From Streptomyces griseoluteus (GTDB taxonomy: Bacteria; Actinomycetota; Actinomycetes; Streptomycetales; Streptomycetaceae): 64,000 nt of DNA. Positions 50,694-58,039 of this stretch are shown here, one piece after another. A model generated the notes under the pieces. That model ran no database searches, was not told the DNA's origin, and saw only the letters and a program-made list of their open reading frames with translations. Position 1 is the first letter of the stretch; each line of letters starts with the position of its first letter. The stretch is taken from NCBI RefSeq assembly GCF_004784465.1, contig NZ_SRRU01000005.1, positions 310,001 through 374,000 on the forward strand, written 5' to 3'. Made by a program: the position numbers and the translations under genes.

Positions 50694-52142
50694 GTGCGTA
50701 ACGACACCGCCACCGCCACCGCCGTCCTCGCCCTGACGGGCGGTCCCGCCAACGTCCGTCACGTCACCCACTGCCTCACCCGGCTCCGGCTCACCGTCGC
50801 CGACCCGGTCGCCGTGGACGAGGAGTCGCTGCGCGCGCTGCCGGGCGTGCTCGGGGTGATCGGGGCGGGGACACCGTCGCTTCAGGTGGTGCTGGGGCCG
50901 GGAGTGGTGGACACGGTCACGGCGGAGGTGGAGCGGCAGCTCGCGACGGGGGCGCGCGACGGGGGCGTACGGACGGGGGCGGACGCCGTGGAAACGGACA
51001 AGGGGTCCCACCCCTCGCCCACCGACCTCCCGCGGAAGGGGCCCCTCGCCGCCTCCCTCCGCCGCATCGCCAACGTCTTCGTCCCCCTCATCCCCGCCCT
51101 CATCGGCTGCGGCATCATCGCCGGCGTGGGCGGCCTGCTCACGAACACCGGCCGGCTCCCCGGCCTCACCCCGGCCCTGGCCGCCATCGCCTCCGGGTTC
51201 ATGGCCCTGATCGCGGTTTTCGTGGGCTATCAGACCGCGAAGGAGTTCGGCGGCACCCCCATCCTGGGCGGTGCCGTGGCCGCGGTGATCGTCTATCCGG
51301 GCGTCGCGAAGGTGACCGCGTTCGGCGTGCACCTCTCCCCCGGCCAGGGCGGGGTCCTCGGCGCACTCGCCGCCGCCCTGCTCGCGACCCGGATCGAGAA
51401 GTGGTGCCGGGGACGCCTGCCCGGCGCGCTGGACGTCCTGCTCACCCCCACCGTCACCGTCCTGGTCGCGGGCCTCGCCACCCTGTACGGCCTGATGTAC
51501 GCGGCCGGAGCCGTGGCGAGCGCGATCGGCACCGGCGCGAACTGGCTGCTCACCACCACCGGCGCGTTCGCGGGCCTGATCCTCGGCGGACTGTTCCTCC
51601 CGCTGGTGATGCTCGGCCTGCACCAGGCCCTGATCCCCATCCACACCACCCTGATCGAGCAACAGGGCTACACGGTCCTCCTCCCCCTGCTGGCCATGGC
51701 CGGCGCGGGCCAGGTCGGCGGCGCGCTCGCGGTGTACGTACGCCTGCGCCACGACACGACCCTGCGCGCCACGATCCGCTCGGCCCTCCCGGCGGGCCTG
51801 CTGGGCGTGGGCGAGCCCCTGATCTACGGCGTCTCCCTCCCCCTGGGCCGCCCGTTCGTCACCGCCTGCGCGGGCGGGGCGGCGGGCGGCGGATTCGTCG
51901 GGTTCTTCGCCATGCTCGGCGAGAAGGTCGGCGCCACCGCCATCGGCCCCTCCGGCTGGGCCCTCTTCCCCCTCCTCACCGGCAACCAGGGCCCGGCCCC
52001 GGCCGTCGCCATCTACGCGGGCGGCCTCCTGACGGCATACGCGGTGGGCTTCGCGGCGACCCTCGCCTTCGGCTTCCCGAGAGGTACGGCCAGAAGCCCG
52101 GCCCCACCGGCCACTGACCGCACACCGGCGGGCTCGGCGTGA
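50694..52142 (+). CDS. PTS EIIBC transporter, MurNAc-type (MurP-like)
   Basis: A 482-residue membrane protein (GTG start). The N-terminal EIIB domain has the phosphoacceptor Cys in HCLTRLRLTVAD (Cys 27) and the VLGVIGAGTPSLQVVLGPG block. After a linker the EIIC domain has about 10 membrane helices with FVPLIPALIGCGIIAGVGGL and GLLGVGEPLIYGVSLPLGRP, the conserved GxGEPLIYG-type motif. There is no EIIA. It imports and phosphorylates a sugar, here most likely MurNAc given murQ and murR. Its 3' end is duplicated downstream. Confidence 0.85.
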   Translation: MRNDTATATAVLALTGGPANVRHVTHCLTRLRLTVADPVAVDEESLRALPGVLGVIGAGTPSLQVVLGPGVVDTVTAEVERQLATGARDGGVRTGADAVETDKGSHPSPTDLPRKGPLAASLRRIANVFVPLIPALIGCGIIAGVGGLLTNTGRLPGLTPALAAIASGFMALIAVFVGYQTAKEFGGTPILGGAVAAVIVYPGVAKVTAFGVHLSPGQGGVLGALAAALLATRIEKWCRGRLPGALDVLLTPTVTVLVAGLATLYGLMYAAGAVASAIGTGANWLLTTTGAFAGLILGGLFLPLVMLGLHQALIPIHTTLIEQQGYTVLLPLLAMAGAGQVGGALAVYVRLRHDTTLRATIRSALPAGLLGVGEPLIYGVSLPLGRPFVTACAGGAAGGGFVGFFAMLGEKVGATAIGPSGWALFPLLTGNQGPAPAVAIYAGGLLTAYAVGFAATLAFGFPRGTARSPAPPATDRTPAGSA

Positions 52143-52155
52143 CGCTGCCCCGGCA

Positions 52156-52248
52156 GGCGTACGCGACGGGGCCTTCGCGGCAATCCTCGCCCTCCCAGCG
52201 GGTACGACCCCGCCGGCCACCGGTCGAACACCCGCCGGCTCCGCGTGA
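52156..52248 (+). pseudogene. Decayed duplicate of the EIIBC gene 3' end
   Basis: Segment 52156-52248 repeats the last 109 bp of the PTS gene (52034-52142). The tail reads FAAILALPAGTTPPATGRTP ending AGSA and stop, against FAATLAFGFPRGTARSPAPP and ATDRTPAGSA in the real gene. There is no start in this copy. It is a local tandem duplication that has since diverged. Confidence 0.7.
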
Positions 52249-52278
52249 CGCCCGCTCCTCCCCCTCGTTGCCCCAGAC

Positions 52279-52500
52279 ATGAAGAAGCTGCTGCTAGCCG
52301 CCCTCGCCGTCGCCGCGTCCTCCGCCGCCCTGGCCACCCCCGCCCACGCCGCCTCCGCCGACGACCGGTGGACGGCCGAGGACACCACCGCCTGCGCGGC
52401 CGGCCTCACCGTGACCCCGGTGGTCAAGGCGGTCTCCCCGCTCCCGCTGGCCGAGCAGGCCCCCGCGTGCGGCAAGGGGAGCCTGCTGCACCACGGCTAG
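52279..52500 (+). CDS. Small secreted protein
   Basis: A 73-residue protein with a Sec signal (MKKLLLAALAVAASSAALAT, AHA-AS). The mature part of about 47 residues has two Cys (TTACAAGL and APACGKG), which could form a disulfide. Its stop shares bases with the stop of the VOC gene on the other strand (CTAG at 52497-52500). Function unknown. Confidence 0.6.
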   Translation: MKKLLLAALAVAASSAALATPAHAASADDRWTAEDTTACAAGLTVTPVVKAVSPLPLAEQAPACGKGSLLHHG

Positions 52501-52883
52501 GAGTACTGCGCGAGCTGGATCAGATTGCCGCAGGTGTCGTCCAGTACCGCGACGGTCACCGGCCCCGCCGCCACCGGCTCCTGGGTGAAGCGCACCCCGA
52601 GCCCGCGCAGCCGCTCGTACTCGGCGCGCACGTCGTCCACGGCGAAGGAGGTGGCCGGGATGCCGTCGCCGCGCAGGGCGGTGGTGTACGGCTTGGCCGC
52701 GGGGTGGACGTCCGGCTCCAGCAGCAGCTCGGTGCCGTCGGGCTGCTCGGGCGAGACCACGGTCAGCCACCGGTACTCGCCGAGCGGCACGTCGGCCTTC
52801 CTCACGAAGCCCAGCACCTCGGTGTAGAAGCGCAGCGCCTTCTCCTGGTCGTCGACGAACACGCTGGCCAGGTTGATCCTCAC
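52497..52883 (-). CDS. VOC family protein (glyoxalase/bleomycin-resistance fold)
   Basis: A 128-residue protein from the GTG at 52883 (GGAGGG upstream). It has the two beta-alpha-beta-beta-beta modules of the VOC fold: INLASVFVDDQEKALRFYTE, VVSPEQPDGTELLLE, then SFAVDDVRAEYERLRGLGVR and VAVLDDTCGNLIQLAQYS. Metal-ligand-type acidic and Gln residues are present in the usual places. The substrate is unknown. It is convergent with the small secreted protein. Confidence 0.82.
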   Translation of the reverse strand: MRINLASVFVDDQEKALRFYTEVLGFVRKADVPLGEYRWLTVVSPEQPDGTELLLEPDVHPAAKPYTTALRGDGIPATSFAVDDVRAEYERLRGLGVRFTQEPVAAGPVTVAVLDDTCGNLIQLAQYS

Positions 52884-52973
52884 GGGGTGCCCTCCAGAAG
52901 GGGTCGCGGAAACGTACTGCGGCCCGATCCTCGCGCATCCGGAGACCCGGCGCGCGGGTGAGAAGCTGGAGGC

Positions 52974-53543
52974 ATGAATCACGCCCAGCTCACCGCGCTA
53001 GGCCGCGCCCTCCGGCTCGTCGGGGAGCACGGGGAGGCGCTGTCCGCCGACACCCCGGACTCCCGGCTGCACGAGGTCAAGGCCGATCTGCGCCGCGCGC
53101 TGGACCTGCTGGACGAGAGTGTCTCGGCCGGCGCCCCCACCACCCGCTGCGCGGAGCACCCGCAGGGCCCGGTGGACGAGAGCGCGCCGGACCTGTGCCT
53201 GCTGTGCGAGACCCGCAGGAGGGCCGCCCGCCGGGCGGAGTACGGCGGCCAGGGCCGCGGCCCGGAGGCCCCCGCGACCGCCCCCTCCCGGTACGGCGTC
53301 CGCGCCGACCGCCCCCAGCCCCAGCAGCGCTGGCTGCCCGAGGCGTGGAACGGCCGCGAGTGGCAGCTCTGCGGCACCCCGCGAAGGGACCGCCGCGAGG
53401 CGGAGGCGTACCTGGCCGCCGCCCGCCGGGGTTCGCGCCCGGCGATGGCCTACCGCCTGGTCCACGAGTTCACCGACTACGAGGTGCTCCGCGTCTGGGG
53501 CACCCCCGCCCAGGTGGACATCGAACCGATGGGCAACCTGTAG
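52974..53543 (+). CDS. Conserved hypothetical protein
   Basis: A 189-residue protein (ATG 52974 with GGAGGC before it). The N-terminal 50 residues are helical, DTPDSRLHEVKADLRRALDL. Next is a Cys-rich part (TRCAEHPQGPVDES, LCLLCETRRR) and a C-terminal region LPEAWNGREWQLCGTPRRDR, which could pack as a small barrel. It is Streptomyces-specific as far as I can tell. The gene lies 15 bp before the second VOC gene and probably shares its transcript. Confidence 0.6.
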   Translation: MNHAQLTALGRALRLVGEHGEALSADTPDSRLHEVKADLRRALDLLDESVSAGAPTTRCAEHPQGPVDESAPDLCLLCETRRRAARRAEYGGQGRGPEAPATAPSRYGVRADRPQPQQRWLPEAWNGREWQLCGTPRRDRREAEAYLAAARRGSRPAMAYRLVHEFTDYEVLRVWGTPAQVDIEPMGNL

Positions 53544-53557
53544 CCGGAGGCAGCAGC

Positions 53558-53995
53558 ATGGACCAGCAGCTCAACATGGTGACCCTGGGCGTCGAGGACC
53601 TGGCGGCGAGCCGCCGCTTCTACAGCGAGGGGCTCGGCTGGACCCCGCTGCTGGACCTGGACGAGGTGGTCTTCTACCAGGTCGGCAAGGGCGTGGCGCT
53701 GGCCCTGTTCCCCCTGGCCGACCTGGCCGCCGACACGGGCGCCCCGGCCACCCCCGGCACCCCCTTCACCCTCGCCCAAAACCTCGGCTCCCCCGCCGAG
53801 GTCGACGCGGCCGTGGCCCGCGCCCGCGAGGCCGGGGCGAAGGTCCTGAAGGAGCCCCGGCGGGCGGCCTTCGGCGGCTACCACGCCTACGTCACCGACC
53901 CGGACGGCCACCGCTGGGAGATCTGCCACAACCCCGGCTGGTCGGTGGCCAAGGACGGCACGGTACGGCTGGCGGCGGTGGACCCGGAGACCTGA
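53558..53995 (+). CDS. VOC family protein
   Basis: A 145-residue glyoxalase/dioxygenase-fold protein (ATG 53558, GGAGG upstream). Blocks: NMVTLGVEDLAASRRFYSEG, LDEVVFYQVGKGVALALFPL, and the C-terminal AYVTDPDGHRWEICHNPGW typical of the second module, with Glu as a likely metal ligand. The tail continues DGTVRLAAVDPET. It is the second gene after the hypothetical protein. A perfect-stem terminator follows at 54014. Confidence 0.85.
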   Translation: MDQQLNMVTLGVEDLAASRRFYSEGLGWTPLLDLDEVVFYQVGKGVALALFPLADLAADTGAPATPGTPFTLAQNLGSPAEVDAAVARAREAGAKVLKEPRRAAFGGYHAYVTDPDGHRWEICHNPGWSVAKDGTVRLAAVDPET

Positions 53996-54013
53996 AGGAC
54001 GAGGGCAGCGCAA

Positions 54014-54047
54014 AGGCGCCGGGCGGGAGTTCACCCACCCGGCGCCT
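54014..54047. terminator. Terminator between convergent genes
   Basis: AGGCGCCGGG (54014-54023) pairs with CCCGGCGCCT (54038-54047), 10 bp, extended inside by GGG/CCC across one mismatch. It serves the VOC gene and, from the other side, the flavin oxidoreductase (stop 54061). Confidence 0.7.
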
Positions 54048-54060
54048 CACGAGCAGAGCC

Positions 54061-55188
54061 TCAGCTGAGCGAGCCCAGCGAGGTGGCGTCGTACGGCTTC
54101 AGCTCGTCGAACCGGCCGGACAGCACCTTCGCGGCCCACTCCGGGTCCTGGAGCAGCGCGCGGCCGATGGCGACCATGTCGTACTCCTCGCGCTCGAAGC
54201 CGTCGAGGAGGTCGTCGATGCCCTTGAGCGGGGAGCCCTCGCCCTGGAACGCGCCCGTGAAGTCGCCGTCCAGGCCGACCGAGCCGACGGTGATGACCGG
54301 CTTGCCGGTGATCTTCTTGGTCCAGCCGGCCAGGTTGAGGTCGGAGCCCTCGAACTCGGGGAGCCAGTAGCGGCGGGTGGAGGCGTGGAAGACGTCGGCA
54401 CCGGCGGCGGAGATCGGGGCGAGGATCGCCTCCAGCTCCTCCGGGGTCTCGGCGAGACGCGCGGTGTAGTCCTGCTGCTTCCACTGCGAGTAGCGGAAGA
54501 TGACCGGGAACTCGGCGGACACGCGCTCGCGCACGGCCGCGACGACCTCCGCGGCGAACTGCGCGCGGGCGACCGGGTCACCGCCGTAGCCGTCGGTACG
54601 GCGGTTGGTGCCCTCCCACAGGAACTGGTCCAGCAGGTAGCCGTGGGCGCCGTGGATCTCGACCCCGTCGAAGCCGATGCGCTCGGCGTCGGCGGCGGCC
54701 TGCGCGAAGGCGCCGATCACGTCGTCGATGTCGGACTGCGTCATGGCCTGGCCCTTGGCCTCGGCACCGGCCTTGTGCACGCCGGACGGGCCCATGGCGG
54801 GAGCGTCCGCGAACGGCGGCTCGCCCTGCCGGCGGACCATGCCGATGTGCCAGAGCTGCGGGACGATCGTGCCGCCCGCCGCGTGCACCTCACGCGCGAC
54901 CTTCTCCCAGCCCGCGAGCTGCTCCTCGCCGTGGAAGCGCGGCACGCTGTCGCTCTGGCCGGCCGAGTCGTGCCCGACGTACGTACCCTCGGTGACGATC
55001 AGGCCGACGCCGTTCGCGGCACGGCGGGAGTAGTACGACACCACGTCCTCACCGGGGATGCCGCCCGGGGAGAACATCCGGGTCATCGGCGCCATCGCGA
55101 TCCGGTTCGGCACGGCGAGGCCGTTGAGCGTGATCGGGCGGGACAGGAGCTGGGCCGCGCGGCTGGCGGCGGACGTCGTGACGGTCAC
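54061..55188 (-). CDS. NADH:flavin oxidoreductase, Old Yellow Enzyme family
   Basis: A 375-residue FMN-dependent ene-reductase from the GTG at 55188. The FMN-barrel blocks are NRIAMAPMTRMFSPGGIPGE, IVTEGTYVGHDSAGQ, IVPQLWHIGMVRRQGEPPF, the active-site HGAHGYLLDQFLWEGTNRRT (His-Gly-Ala-His and the conserved NRRTD) and late DMVAIGRALLQDPEW. Such enzymes reduce activated alkenes. The upstream region holds a GTGCAC pair that may bind a regulator. Confidence 0.92.
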   Translation of the reverse strand: MTVTTSAASRAAQLLSRPITLNGLAVPNRIAMAPMTRMFSPGGIPGEDVVSYYSRRAANGVGLIVTEGTYVGHDSAGQSDSVPRFHGEEQLAGWEKVAREVHAAGGTIVPQLWHIGMVRRQGEPPFADAPAMGPSGVHKAGAEAKGQAMTQSDIDDVIGAFAQAAADAERIGFDGVEIHGAHGYLLDQFLWEGTNRRTDGYGGDPVARAQFAAEVVAAVRERVSAEFPVIFRYSQWKQQDYTARLAETPEELEAILAPISAAGADVFHASTRRYWLPEFEGSDLNLAGWTKKITGKPVITVGSVGLDGDFTGAFQGEGSPLKGIDDLLDGFEREEYDMVAIGRALLQDPEWAAKVLSGRFDELKPYDATSLGSLS

Positions 55189-55235
55189 GTGTGGGGCTCC
55201 TCGGAGAACGGTGTCGGGTAGACCGGCTGGTATGT

Positions 55236-55253
55236 GTGCACGCAATGGTGCAC
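55236..55253. promoter_or_regulatory. Paired GTGCAC palindromes upstream of the flavin oxidoreductase
   Basis: GTGCAC at 55236-55241 and again at 55248-55253, each a perfect palindrome, with centres 12 bp apart, about 50 bp before the oxidoreductase start. The arrangement is that of a dimer-pair operator. Confidence 0.4.
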
Positions 55254-55333
55254 CTAGTGAAACAACTGGTCCACTCGGCTCCGCATTCCGCCCCGCCGGA
55301 CCGGGTCCGTGTGACCCCCGCCACGCCCGCCCC

Positions 55334-55567
55334 TCAGCCCAGCTCGACCCGCCGCCGGGCGTCCCGGTTCAACAGCCGGACGCGCTCGCGGAGCACGTCG
55401 GCGGGGGCGGCTTCGCCGACGTGCTCCGGCGGTACGTCCCACTCCCGGCCGCCACCGAGGGGCCGTAACTGAACCCGCCCGCCGACCTGCCCCATGACCT
55501 CACCGACCCGCCCGTCCCGCACATCGAGGGCATACGACCCCAGGACCCGCCCCTCCTCGTCACCCAC
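55334..55567 (-). CDS. Small conserved protein, paralogue of the protein at 33888
   Basis: A 77-residue protein (GTG 55567). It contains VRDGRVGEVMGQVGGRVQLR, then PLGGGREWDVPPEHV, the same small beta domain as the element-borne protein at 33888. It overlaps the end of the upstream small gene by 8 bp, so translation is coupled. The two genes are divergent from the XRE/DUF397 pair. Function unknown. Confidence 0.6.
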   Translation of the reverse strand: MGDEEGRVLGSYALDVRDGRVGEVMGQVGGRVQLRPLGGGREWDVPPEHVGEAAPADVLRERVRLLNRDARRRVELG

Positions 55568-55757
55568 CCGCCCGCTCCGCGAGCACGGCGGCGAGACGGG
55601 CGGCGACGTCGAGGTTGCAACTCCCGAGGTCCACGAGGGTGTTGCGCCCGCCGTAGATTTCGGTCACGGGGTCGACGCGAAGCGAGGGCAGCACGATGCC
55701 CGCCTCGCGCAGGGCGGTACGCAGCCGCTCGACCGCCTGGTCAGCCGTATCCGTCAT
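55560..55757 (-). CDS. Small conserved protein in a WhiJ-like locus
   Basis: A 65-residue protein (ATG 55757, GGAGGAAAC upstream). It is helical, with ADQAVERLRTALREAGIVLP, SLRVDPVTEIYGGRNTLVD and NLDVAARLAAVLAE. Similar short proteins lie beside XRE/DUF397 loci in Streptomyces, so it is probably part of that module. Confidence 0.6.
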   Translation of the reverse strand: MTDTADQAVERLRTALREAGIVLPSLRVDPVTEIYGGRNTLVDLGSCNLDVAARLAAVLAERAGG

Positions 55758-55870
55758 GTGCGTTTCCTCCACGCTGAGTGTTCCTGTTCTGCACACAGAG
55801 TGGCGGCACCGCTTCTAGCCTGGCCACACAGGCAGTGCCAACAACCTCACCTGTGGGACAGGGGGCAGCG

Positions 55871-56710
55871 ATGCCAGGCCCGAAGGACCTCGACCCGTCG
55901 TCGTCACCACGAGCGATGATCGGGGCGGAGTTGCGCCACGCGCGGGAGCGGAAGGGGTTGAGCCAGGAGCAGTTGGGCCAGGTCCTCTTCGTGAGCGGCT
56001 CGTTCATCGGCCAACTGGAGGCCGGGACGCGGCGGATGCAGCCGGAGTACGCGCGGCTGCTGGACGAGGCGCTGGACACGGGCGACTTCTTCGCACGGAA
56101 CTGCGTCGCGGCGGCCAAGTCGAAGTACCCGGAACACTTCGCCGAGGCGGCGGAAGCGGAAGCGCAGGCCACGGCGATCAAGGAGTACTCACCTCTGCTG
56201 ATCCCCGGACTGCTCCAGACCCCCGAGTACGCACGAGCCGTATTCCGCGCCTACCGCCCGACGGAGCCTGACCGCCAACTCGATGAGCTGGTCTCGGTTC
56301 GCATGAGCCGGGCGACCCTCCTCGACGATCCAACAGACCTGGTGTTGTGGGTGGTGGTGGATGAAGCAGCGCTGCGTCGCGTGACGGGCGGACGGACGGT
56401 GATGGCGGAGGCCGTGCGGCACCTGGCCGACACCTCCCGGCAGCACCGCGCGATCGTGCAAGTCCTGCCGTTCGAGGCCGGTGCCCACACGGCGATGGAG
56501 GGTCCCATCAGGCTGATGGACTTCGCGGACGCTCCACCGGTGGTGTACTTCGAAGGGGTGGGCACCGGCCGACTGGAGGACGACCCGACCACCGTCAGGC
56601 AACGCCAGCGCACCTTCGAGTTGCTCACGGCCTGCGCCCTCTCACCAGCCAAGTCCCTTGTTCTCCTTGATGCGGTGGCACAGGATTACGCGCATGAGAA
56701 ACACCCCTGA
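55871..56710 (+). CDS. XRE regulator with DUF5753 domain (WhiJ-like)
   Basis: A 279-residue protein from the ATG at 55871. The helix-turn-helix lies at 18-70 (ELRHARERKGLSQEQLGQVL then GSFIGQLEAGTR). The rest is DUF5753: YSPLLIPGLLQTPEYARAVF, LVSVRMSRATLLDDPTDLVL, VVVDEAALRRVTGG and DAVAQDYAHEKHP at the end. WhiJ-like proteins are developmental repressors in Streptomyces that work with a DUF397 partner. The partner overlaps its 3' end. The upstream frame is open to 55778 but lacks coding character. Confidence 0.88.
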   Translation: MPGPKDLDPSSSPRAMIGAELRHARERKGLSQEQLGQVLFVSGSFIGQLEAGTRRMQPEYARLLDEALDTGDFFARNCVAAAKSKYPEHFAEAAEAEAQATAIKEYSPLLIPGLLQTPEYARAVFRAYRPTEPDRQLDELVSVRMSRATLLDDPTDLVLWVVVDEAALRRVTGGRTVMAEAVRHLADTSRQHRAIVQVLPFEAGAHTAMEGPIRLMDFADAPPVVYFEGVGTGRLEDDPTTVRQRQRTFELLTACALSPAKSLVLLDAVAQDYAHEKHP

Positions 56711-56900
56711 GCCCGGCCCGCACCCCGCCACCTGGCGCAAGTCGACGTACAGCGGCGGCAGTGGCGGCAACTGCCTGGAGGTGATCGACACCCACCCAGC
56801 CCTCATCCCGGTCCGCGACTCCAAGGCGCCGCACGGCCCGACGCTCGCGTTCCGGCGACAGGCGTGGGCCGCGTTCGTGGAGAACCTCAAGGCCGGCTGA
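56694..56900 (+). CDS. DUF397 protein (BldB/AbaA-like partner)
   Basis: A 68-residue protein. WRKSTYSGGSGGNCLEVID, VRDSKAPHGPTLAFRRQAWA and AFVENLKAG form the DUF397 domain, the partner of WhiJ-type XRE regulators. The ATG at 56694 lies 17 bases before the end of the regulator gene, in a different frame, so the two are coupled. Confidence 0.9.
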   Translation: MRNTPEPGPHPATWRKSTYSGGSGGNCLEVIDTHPALIPVRDSKAPHGPTLAFRRQAWAAFVENLKAG

Positions 56901-57044
56901 GGTGGGGGCCGCCGCCTCCGAGGCGCGAGCGGTGAACTCCGAGCCCTCTTAAGACGCCGTTTCTGATGGCGGACCGTTGGCCGCTCGAAACGGGTGGTCT
57001 GCCTGAAGGGCTGCTCGTACGGTGGCTCGGTGTGCTTCTACGCC

Positions 57045-57401
57045 ATGACCTACTACAAGCTGCACTACGCGTGCGTCTCGTGCCGTGTCAGCTTCAAGCA
57101 GCATGCCTGTCCGCCACGGGAGCACCTGTGCCCCAACTGTGCTCGGCCCCTCATTTGCGCTGGTCATGACTTCGCCCCTCCGCCCAGGCGTGATGTCCGC
57201 GGGTGGTCTGTGGTGGCTGCGGTGCTGAGGGAAGGGCTGCGCTACGAGGGGCGATCGGCCTGCGGGTGCGGCAAGGAGCCCAAGTACCGCCCGCGGACAA
57301 GAGCCGAACTGCGGGTGCGTCAGATCATTGCCACAAGGGACGGGCTTCCGTTGTCCGAGACATTTTCCCGACCGGACCCTCTGAGTCCGTCGGCCGGCTG
57401 A
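57045..57401 (+). CDS. Small zinc-ribbon-like protein
   Basis: A 118-residue protein from the ATG at 57045. It has YACVSCRVSFKQHACPPREH and LCPNCARPLI, which make a two-CxxC zinc ribbon, followed by FAPPPRRDVRGWSVVAAVL and the late SACGCGKEPKYRPRTRAEL. Similar Streptomyces proteins have been labelled deoxyxylulose-phosphate synthase in databases by error, since they share no domain with it. Function unknown. Its start is 145 bp after the DUF397 gene. Confidence 0.6.
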   Translation: MTYYKLHYACVSCRVSFKQHACPPREHLCPNCARPLICAGHDFAPPPRRDVRGWSVVAAVLREGLRYEGRSACGCGKEPKYRPRTRAELRVRQIIATRDGLPLSETFSRPDPLSPSAG

Positions 57402-57443
57402 CCTCGCATCTCAGCGTGTCAGGCCCGTGGCCGGCCGCCGCCA

Positions 57444-57473
57444 AGCGGCCCGCCGACAAGCCGGCGGGCCGCT
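57444..57473. terminator. Terminator between convergent genes
   Basis: AGCGGCCCGCCG (57444-57455) pairs exactly with CGGCGGGCCGCT (57462-57473), 12 bp, loop ACAAGC. It lies between the zinc-ribbon gene (plus strand) and the peptide gene (minus strand). Confidence 0.75.
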
Positions 57474-57502
57474 CCTGCCGCAGCGTCGGGACGCTGCCGC
57501 TG

Positions 57503-57697
57503 TCAGTGAGCCGCGGTGAAGGCCACGCCTGTCGTGACACCCTCGGGGGTGGCGACAGCCAGGAGGTCCGAGGCGACGGAGGCGATCGGCGTCTCGATGC
57601 AGAGGCCGCCGGAGCCGGCGACCGCGAGACCGCCGGAGACGTTGTCCAGGTCGGCGTCGGAGATTTCGGTGGTCGCGACCTGGGGGACGGAGTTCAT
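57503..57697 (-). CDS. Putative RiPP precursor peptide with double-glycine leader
   Basis: A 64-residue peptide from the ATG at 57697 (AAGGGAA upstream). The leader MNSVPQVATTEISDADLDNV is followed by SGG at 21-23, which matches the class II lanthipeptide/bacteriocin double-glycine cleavage motif. The core that would remain is 41 residues with one Cys (Cys 33), three Ser and five Thr: LAVAGSGGLCIETPIAS then VASDLLAVATPEG and VTTGVAFTAAH. No modification enzyme or peptidase-transporter is adjacent, so it may be an orphan processed elsewhere or a peptide of another class. Confidence 0.6.
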   Translation of the reverse strand: MNSVPQVATTEISDADLDNVSGGLAVAGSGGLCIETPIASVASDLLAVATPEGVTTGVAFTAAH

Positions 57698-58039
57698 TGC
57701 GCGCGGTTCCCTTCGAATGAGCACTCTGAATGGCAGCGTTCGCTCGCTCGACTTCCGGGAGCGGTGCCGGAATTCTTTTTTTCGCGAGTCGTCGCTACGC
57801 GAAGAATCAAAGCAGGTCGATCATGAGGCGGCCAGCCGCCAGGGTCCCGGACGGGACGCGGATCGGAATGGGTCTTCACCGGTGTGACCACGTTATGACC
57901 GAACACATCGAATTCTCCACATGCCCTGCTGAGCAGGTGCGGACACGGTGCTTGCCGCCGTCGCCCAGAACGGTTACGGATTCGCCGAAGCCAGCGCCTT
58001 CCGGCCTTTTCATGACGGTTATTCAGGTTGGATATGACC
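57698..58039. other. Upstream region of the peptide gene, no clear gene
   Basis: A 342-bp gap. It holds a run of seven T (near 57775) inside the inverted repeat TTTCGCG/CGCGAA, unusual in this GC-rich DNA. An ATG at 57897 opens a plus-strand 67-codon frame (MTEHIEFSTCPAEQVRTRC) that lacks a ribosome binding site and domain, so it was not called. Confidence 0.4.
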
